Assembly (NCBI RefSeq): GCF_000177215.2
Contig: NZ_CM001368.1
Coordinates: 1,860,001 to 1,924,000 of the forward strand
Origin: Solidesulfovibrio carbinoliphilus subsp. oakridgensis
Lineage (GTDB): Bacteria > Desulfobacterota > Desulfovibrionia > Desulfovibrionales > Desulfovibrionaceae
Reading direction: 5' to 3'
Length of the DNA stretch: 64,000 bases
The position numbers were made by a program, and so were the translations under genes. The notes beneath the pieces are model-generated. The model saw only the letters and a list, made by a program, of their open reading frames with translations, was not told where the DNA came from and ran no database searches. Positions 59,608 through 64,000 of the stretch are shown here, piece after piece; within the stretch, counting starts at the first letter, position 1; every line of letters begins with the position of its first letter.

Positions 59608-62238
59608 TCAGGCCGTCCCGGCCTCCCCGCCGGCCCTGGCCGGATCGAAACAGGGCGCCCCGGACAGGAAGCAGGCCACCATGGCCTCGATGCTCGATTC
59701 GCTGACCATCAGCATATCCGTCTGGCGGGTGAACTGCAAAAGCCTTCCCATGTGCCCGAGCTTTTCCTCGATGTCGGCCGCCGGGACCTTCTGGAACCGC
59801 CCGGACACCCGGTCGGCCACGGTTTCCACGGCAAAGCCCAGTTCTTGGAGGATACGGGCGATGGCCCGGACCCGGCGCGACCGCTTGACGTCGTCGGCCG
59901 CGCCGCCGGCAAAGGAGAAGGTGATGTAGTTCTTGTTGACGGTGGCCCCGCAGTAGCAGTCGAGCACGCCGTAGTGGTAGCCGACCCGCGAACTGAAATT
60001 GAGGTATTTCTCCGAGATGATGGCGTAGGACTTCTCTCCGAACCGCTCGCTGCCGGCCTTGGGCTGGGACAGCATCTGCTCGGACATGACGGACAGGAAG
60101 CCGCCGAGGTTGACCGGCCGCACGGCCTTGGCTTCGCCCGCCAGCACAAGGCCGGTCAGAAGCGCGGCAAAGGGCCGCGACACGATGTCCCCGGGCCTGA
60201 CCCGGGTCTGGCCCGAGGCCGACGGGCGGATGCCGCCGCCAAGGTCGATGATGTGGAGGTCGAGGCCGGTTGTCGCTTCCAGAATGACCGTGACCCCGCG
60301 CTGGCCGGCGGCCAGGTCGCTTATGGCGAACATCTCGCCGTAGGACCATTCGTGCAGCAGCCGGATCACGTCGTGCAGGCTTTGGCAGTTCTCCGGACGG
60401 AAGGCCGGGGACTTGGGATCGAGAAGGGTCAGCGGGATGATGCGCCGGGCCACGTCGGCCAGGATGCCGTGGACCTGGGTCCCGGCCATGAAGGCCGCAG
60501 CCGTGTCCCCGGCCGTGGCGAGCAGGCTCTCCACCCTCCCCCGATAGATCCGGCCCGAGGCCGCGTCCACGGTGACGACCTGGCCCTCGGCCAGAAGCCG
60601 GGTGGCCTCCCGCAGGCCAAGCAGCGTCGGCACGCCGAATTCCCGCGACAGCGAGGCCATGTGCCCGGTGACGCTCCCCTGGTCCGTGACGATGGCCGCC
60701 GCCCGCTGCATGGCCACCATGAACTGGGGCGAGCTGTGGGGGGCGACCAGGACCGCGCCCGGCGGGAAGGCGTCGAGGTCGTCGTCGGTGCGAACCAGAT
60801 GGACCGGCCCGGCCCCCACGCCCGAACAGGCGGTCTGGCCGCCCTCGATAAGCACCTCGGCCCCGGCCACCGGCGGGCCCCCGGCCGCGCACCCGGCGTC
60901 GGACAGGGCCGTCAGTTGCCGCGACTGCAGGACGACCGGCTCCCCGGCCGGGTCGAGGGCCCATTCCATGTCCTGGGGCCGGCCGAAATGGCGCTCGAGG
61001 GAGAGCCCCCAGGCGGCGAGCCGACGGGCCATGGCGTCGGACAGGCAGGGCTCGCGGCGAAGGGCCTCGTCCACGGGCGCGTCCACGAGTCCCCCGGCCT
61101 CGGACGCCACCAGCATGCGGTCTTTTTCCGCCGTCTGGCGCACGGTCACGGCCAGGGACTCGCGGTCGAGCCGGATCGTGTCCGGAATGACGACCCCGTC
61201 CACGGCATAGGGCCCAAGCCCCCACACGGCGTTGATGAGGACCTCGTCCCGGCAGGGATCCTCGGGCAGGCGCGTGTAGAGCACGCCGGCCGCCTTGGAC
61301 GGAATGAGCTGCAGGCAGGCCACGGCCATGGCCACGTCGTCGTCGGGGATGCCCTTCAAAAGCCGGTAGGACATGGCCCGGGGGGTGTAGAGGCTGGCGA
61401 TGACGAACTTGTAGGCGCTCTCGATCCGGTCCGGGGCGACATTCAGCATGGTCAGGTACTGGCCGGCGAAGGACAGCTCCCCGTCCTCGCCGATGGCGCT
61501 CGAGCGCACGGCGAAGCGGACCGGGCCGGGGCCCGGGCCAGACTCCCGGCCGGCGATGCCGGCCACGGCCCCGGCGAGTCCCCCGGCCACGGCCACGGGC
61601 AGGGAGGCGCGCAGGATGGCGGCCTGGATCTCCTCGGCCGCGGCGGCCATGGAGGCGGGATCGTCGGGCGTGATGCCAAGCCGCAGGCTGGCTACGGTCT
61701 CGAAAAGCCCGGCCTCCTCGAAAAAGGCCCGGAAGGCGCTGGTCGTCACGGCGAACCCGGCCGGCACGGGCAGGCCCACCCGGCTCCCGATTTCCCCGAG
61801 ATTGGCGCACTTGCCGCCGACCTGATCCACCATGCCGGCCGTGATTTCGGAGAGATCAAGGACCAGCGCGCCGGCCGCCTGGCCGTGCCGGCCGCCGGCA
61901 ACGGCCTTGATCTCGGCCGACAGGCGCTCGACCAGGTCCAGCAGCACGGGCTGGGGCCGGTTCGACAGGCGCTCGAAGCTTTTGATCATGCGGATGGCAT
62001 GGAAAACGGCCCGGCTCGACCGGGAGCGGATAAAGGCCATGCCGAAGACCTCCCGGCCTTCGAGCATCACTTCCATTTCGGCGCAGATCTTGAGGAGTTC
62101 GGTATTGGACTCCAAAAGCGATTGGAAATGGTTGTACTTTTCCCGGAAAACGGCCGCGGTTTCCCCGCTTTGCAGGCCCCCTTCCCGGCGGGAAAAGCTG
62201 GCCACCAGACTGCGCAGTCCCTCGAAAACGGTCCCCAT
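59608..62238 (-). CDS. PEP-synthase-like phosphotransferase with non-standard C-terminal domain
   Basis: An 876-residue protein. Residues 1-120 are helical and unassigned. About 138-445 is the pyruvate/PEP-type ATP-grasp (GGKCANLGEIGSRVGLPVPAGF, FAVRSSAIGEDGELSFAG, PQDMEWALD). The mobile phosphohistidine domain is at about 470-560, with H526 in GSVTGHMASLSREFGVPTLLG. The last 310 residues do not show the PEP-binding TIM barrel of PEP synthase (no CGQAPS-like loop); instead they have DLGGGIRPSASG, GVLDCYCGATVNKNYITFSF and ARILQELGFAVETVADRV. The phosphate acceptor is therefore unknown. GGAGAAGG precedes the ATG. Confidence 0.83.
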   Translation of the reverse strand: MGTVFEGLRSLVASFSRREGGLQSGETAAVFREKYNHFQSLLESNTELLKICAEMEVMLEGREVFGMAFIRSRSSRAVFHAIRMIKSFERLSNRPQPVLLDLVERLSAEIKAVAGGRHGQAAGALVLDLSEITAGMVDQVGGKCANLGEIGSRVGLPVPAGFAVTTSAFRAFFEEAGLFETVASLRLGITPDDPASMAAAAEEIQAAILRASLPVAVAGGLAGAVAGIAGRESGPGPGPVRFAVRSSAIGEDGELSFAGQYLTMLNVAPDRIESAYKFVIASLYTPRAMSYRLLKGIPDDDVAMAVACLQLIPSKAAGVLYTRLPEDPCRDEVLINAVWGLGPYAVDGVVIPDTIRLDRESLAVTVRQTAEKDRMLVASEAGGLVDAPVDEALRREPCLSDAMARRLAAWGLSLERHFGRPQDMEWALDPAGEPVVLQSRQLTALSDAGCAAGGPPVAGAEVLIEGGQTACSGVGAGPVHLVRTDDDLDAFPPGAVLVAPHSSPQFMVAMQRAAAIVTDQGSVTGHMASLSREFGVPTLLGLREATRLLAEGQVVTVDAASGRIYRGRVESLLATAGDTAAAFMAGTQVHGILADVARRIIPLTLLDPKSPAFRPENCQSLHDVIRLLHEWSYGEMFAISDLAAGQRGVTVILEATTGLDLHIIDLGGGIRPSASGQTRVRPGDIVSRPFAALLTGLVLAGEAKAVRPVNLGGFLSVMSEQMLSQPKAGSERFGEKSYAIISEKYLNFSSRVGYHYGVLDCYCGATVNKNYITFSFAGGAADDVKRSRRVRAIARILQELGFAVETVADRVSGRFQKVPAADIEEKLGHMGRLLQFTRQTDMLMVSESSIEAMVACFLSGAPCFDPARAGGEAGTA

Positions 62239-62390
62239 GGCCTTCTCCAGGCGCGGCCGGGAAGCGTCCCGGCCACAGGTTGCGGCGCATTCCCTTTTGC
62301 GCCCGGTGGTTTTCCCCCCTATACTCGTCCGGTGGACACGGCCGGGCCTTTTGGCCGGCCCGCCGCCAACGGCACGGGAGGAAGGGAAAC

Positions 62391-62480
62391 ATGGGTGCGA
62401 ATCTGGCTATCGTGACGCTTATCGTCGTCTTGTCCGTGGTCATCGGCATCGTGGTCGGCCGCCGGCTGCGCCGCAAATAA
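62391..62480 (+). CDS. 29-residue single-span membrane peptide
   Basis: The ATG is preceded by GGGAGGAAGGGAAAC, a strong ribosome site. The peptide is a single hydrophobic helix (LAIVTLIVVLSVVIGIVV, about residues 5-22) with a positive C-terminal tail (GRRLRRK). That suggests an inner-membrane peptide with the tail in the cytoplasm. It stands alone between convergent minus-strand genes. No family is recognised, but the composition and ribosome site support it being real. Confidence 0.62.
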   Translation: MGANLAIVTLIVVLSVVIGIVVGRRLRRK

Positions 62481-62503
62481 CGTTCCGGCCGGGACGCCCC
62501 GGC

Positions 62504-64000
62504 TCACCCGGCCTTGCCGCCTGTCCGGGACCTGCCGGGCAGTCCGGCCGGGTCCACCCCCAAAAGCGGGGCCAGCCGGGAGGCGACGGCCAGGGCCCCG
62601 GCGAAATCGTACCGTTCGATGGCCTGGGACAGCGCTTCGAGTTCCATGGGCGCGGGTCGTCCGGAGAAGGCCTCGCGCAGGACCGCCATGTCCTCGTCCG
62701 CCCGGATGTTGCCCTCGGCCAGATGGCCGGCCAGACAGCGCAAAAGCGGCCCCATGGCCGTGCCCGCCCCGCCGGCGGGCCGTGGGCTGTCCGGCCGCCG
62801 GATCCTGGGGTCGCGGCCCCGCATCACCTGGGCCAGGGAATCGAGCAGGGCGTCGTGCTCGAAGAGCTTGGGCAGGCACTCGTCCATGCCGGCCTCCAGG
62901 CAGCGGGCCCGCTCCCCGTCCGCATCGTGCGAGGTGAGGGCCACGATGGGGATGCCGGGCGGGCACGGCGGACTGGCGCTGGCGGAAAGCAGGCCCCGGA
63001 TCACGCGGGTGGCGGCCGGACCGTCCATCTCCGGCATCTCGATATCCATGAGGATGAGGTCGTAGGGCCGGCCCGTGGCCTTTTCCCCGAACAGGGCCCG
63101 GCAGGCCTCCTTGCCGTTGGCGGCCGTGGCCACGTCGTGGCCGGCGCTGCGCAGGATCTGCGAAAAAATGGCCCGGTTGAGCTTGGCGTCGTCGACCAGG
63201 AGGATGCGCCAGCAGCCGTCCTGGGCGCAGGCCTGGGGCACGGCGGCCGGCGGGGCCAGCCGGGAGGCGGCCGCCAGGGTCGCTTCCAGGGCCGCGGTGA
63301 AGGCGGCCAGGGCCGGCGGCGACGGCGCCTGTCCCGAGGCCAGGCGGGCTTCGAGTCCCCGGGCGGCCTCGGCCAGGACGTCGGCCGCGATGTTGCCGGC
63401 CACGCCCTTGATCGTGTGGGCCAGCCGCCGGGCCTCGCCCAGGTCCCCGGCTTCGATGTGCCGGGCCAGGATCCGGGCGCTGTTCTTGTAGTCCCGGGAA
63501 AATTCCGTGGCGACGCTCAAAAGGAGCCGCTCGTTGCCGCCCAGGCGGGCCAGGGCCGTTGCGGCGTCGAGCCCGGAATCCGGCCCCGGCCGACCGGCCG
63601 CCGGCTTTCGGCCCGGCTCCTGGCCGGAGGCGATGGTCAGCCGGCCGGCCTTGGCCGCCGCGGCCGCCGGCGCGATCCACTGGCCCAGGGCGTTTAGGAG
63701 CCGGCCGGTGTCGATGGGCTTGGTCAGGTAGTCGTTCATGCCCGCTTCCAGGCACCGGTCCCGGTCCTCGGCCAGGGCGTGGGCGGTCAGGGCCACGATG
63801 GGCAGGTCCGGCCCGCCGGGCAGGGCCCGGATGAGCCGGGTCGCGGTCAGGCCGTCCATGACCGGCATCTGCACGTCCATGAGCACGGCGTCGTAAAAGG
63901 CCACCTTGACCATTTCCACGGCTTCCCCGCCGTGCCGGGCCACGTCCACGGACGCGCCGAACCGCTGCAGGGTGTCGCGGGCCACCTGCCGGTTGATGGC
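62504..64000 (-). CDS. C-terminal part of a hybrid signalling protein (REC-Hpt-REC)
   Basis: The frame continues past the window's right edge (it reads [15 protein letters not shown] at the boundary, as in a receiver domain), so the 5' end is missing and an internal ATG at 63985 is not the start. In transcript order: receiver 1 (Asp in [13 protein letters not shown]), an Hpt domain with the phosphorylated His in [11 protein letters not shown], receiver 2 ([11 protein letters not shown], Asp in [13 protein letters not shown]), and an unassigned helical tail. A histidine kinase core probably lies upstream. It is a multi-step phosphorelay component; partners are unknown. Confidence 0.86.
   Translation of the reverse strand, partial: AINRQVARDTLQRFGASVDVARHGGEAVEMVKVAFYDAVLMDVQMPVMDGLTATRLIRALPGGPDLPIVALTAHALAEDRDRCLEAGMNDYLTKPIDTGRLLNALGQWIAPAAAAAKAGRLTIASGQEPGRKPAAGRPGPDSGLDAATALARLGGNERLLLSVATEFSRDYKNSARILARHIEAGDLGEARRLAHTIKGVAGNIAADVLAEAARGLEARLASGQAPSPPALAAFTAALEATLAAASRLAPPAAVPQACAQDGCWRILLVDDAKLNRAIFSQILRSAGHDVATAANGKEACRALFGEKATGRPYDLILMDIEMPEMDGPAATRVIRGLLSASASPPCPPGIPIVALTSHDADGERARCLEAGMDECLPKLFEHDALLDSLAQVMRGRDPRIRRPDSPRPAGGAGTAMGPLLRCLAGHLAEGNIRADEDMAVLREAFSGRPAPMELEALSQAIERYDFAGALAVASRLAPLLGVDPAGLPGRSRTGGKAG

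Noticed and set aside
58825-62415. A nearly 1200-codon plus-strand frame opposite hyi and the PEP-synthase-like gene
   Set aside because: Antisense shadow; the minus strand carries the conserved ATP-grasp and phosphohistidine motifs.

Overview
The window is very GC-rich and densely packed. Long antisense open frames are common, and translational overlaps (ATGA, GTGA, TGATG) join many neighbours. The gene content suggests a Desulfovibrionaceae-like anaerobe of the former Deltaproteobacteria, close to the Solidesulfovibrio / Desulfovibrio magneticus group. It includes a hydrogenase-4-like (Ehr-type) membrane complex, several chemoreceptors and two-component proteins, a LivKHMGF transporter and a compact RdgC-like protein. 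That placement is inference from content and composition; there is no rRNA or other phylogenetic marker here. I saw no tRNA, rRNA, CRISPR array, prophage or insertion sequence.

Layout. 1-7.4 kb: a partial regulator, then a complete branched-chain/amide amino acid ABC transporter (livKHMGF), a single-domain asparaginase-like protein, threonine ammonia-lyase and an AhpD-like protein, suggesting amino acid uptake and catabolism. 7.4-11.6 kb: a minus-strand pair (phospholipase D-VTT fusion and an endonuclease/exonuclease/phosphatase-family enzyme) and an exported DUF1571-like protein. 11.8-13.4 kb: a chemoreceptor. 13.5-20.8 kb: a six-gene operon for a complex I / group 4 hydrogenase-like membrane complex whose large subunit has lost three of the four NiFe-binding cysteines. 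20.9-25 kb: a SLOG-like protein, a class V aminotransferase-fold enzyme and a second chemoreceptor. 25-29.5 kb: an FtsX-type permease, an ECF sigma factor with a Spy/CnrX-like partner, and shikimate kinase. 29.7-33.1 kb: phosphofructokinase, a DUF2917-like protein and a MocR-type regulator. 33.3-38 kb: a STAS / REC-PAS-PP2C pair, an RlmM-like methyltransferase and a hybrid histidine kinase. 38-45.6 kb: an MdtABC-like RND efflux operon. 46-49 kb: a small four-cysteine protein, two adjacent genes that may be a split RdgC, and an old-yellow-enzyme family oxidoreductase. 49.4-53.8 kb: lrgAB with a divergent LysR regulator, two small exported proteins and biotin synthase. 53.8-62.2 kb: a minus-strand series with a CHASE2 adenylate cyclase, an M48 peptidase, an SH3 protein, tartronate semialdehyde reductase, hydroxypyruvate isomerase and a PEP-synthase-like phosphotransferase with an unusual C-terminus. 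62.4-64 kb: a 29-residue membrane peptide and the end of a hybrid signalling protein that leaves the window.

The most distinctive feature outside genes is a dispersed GC-rich palindromic repeat. Its core is GCCTCCGGCGGCC, usually preceded by a purine-rich leader and followed by a G-run/C-run hairpin around GATCATC or GATGATC. It lies between genes at least eleven times, usually just after stop codons and often as inverted pairs between genes. One copy carries a clear Rho-independent terminator, one may supply a ribosome binding site, and one appears to be read as the N-terminus of the adenylate cyclase.
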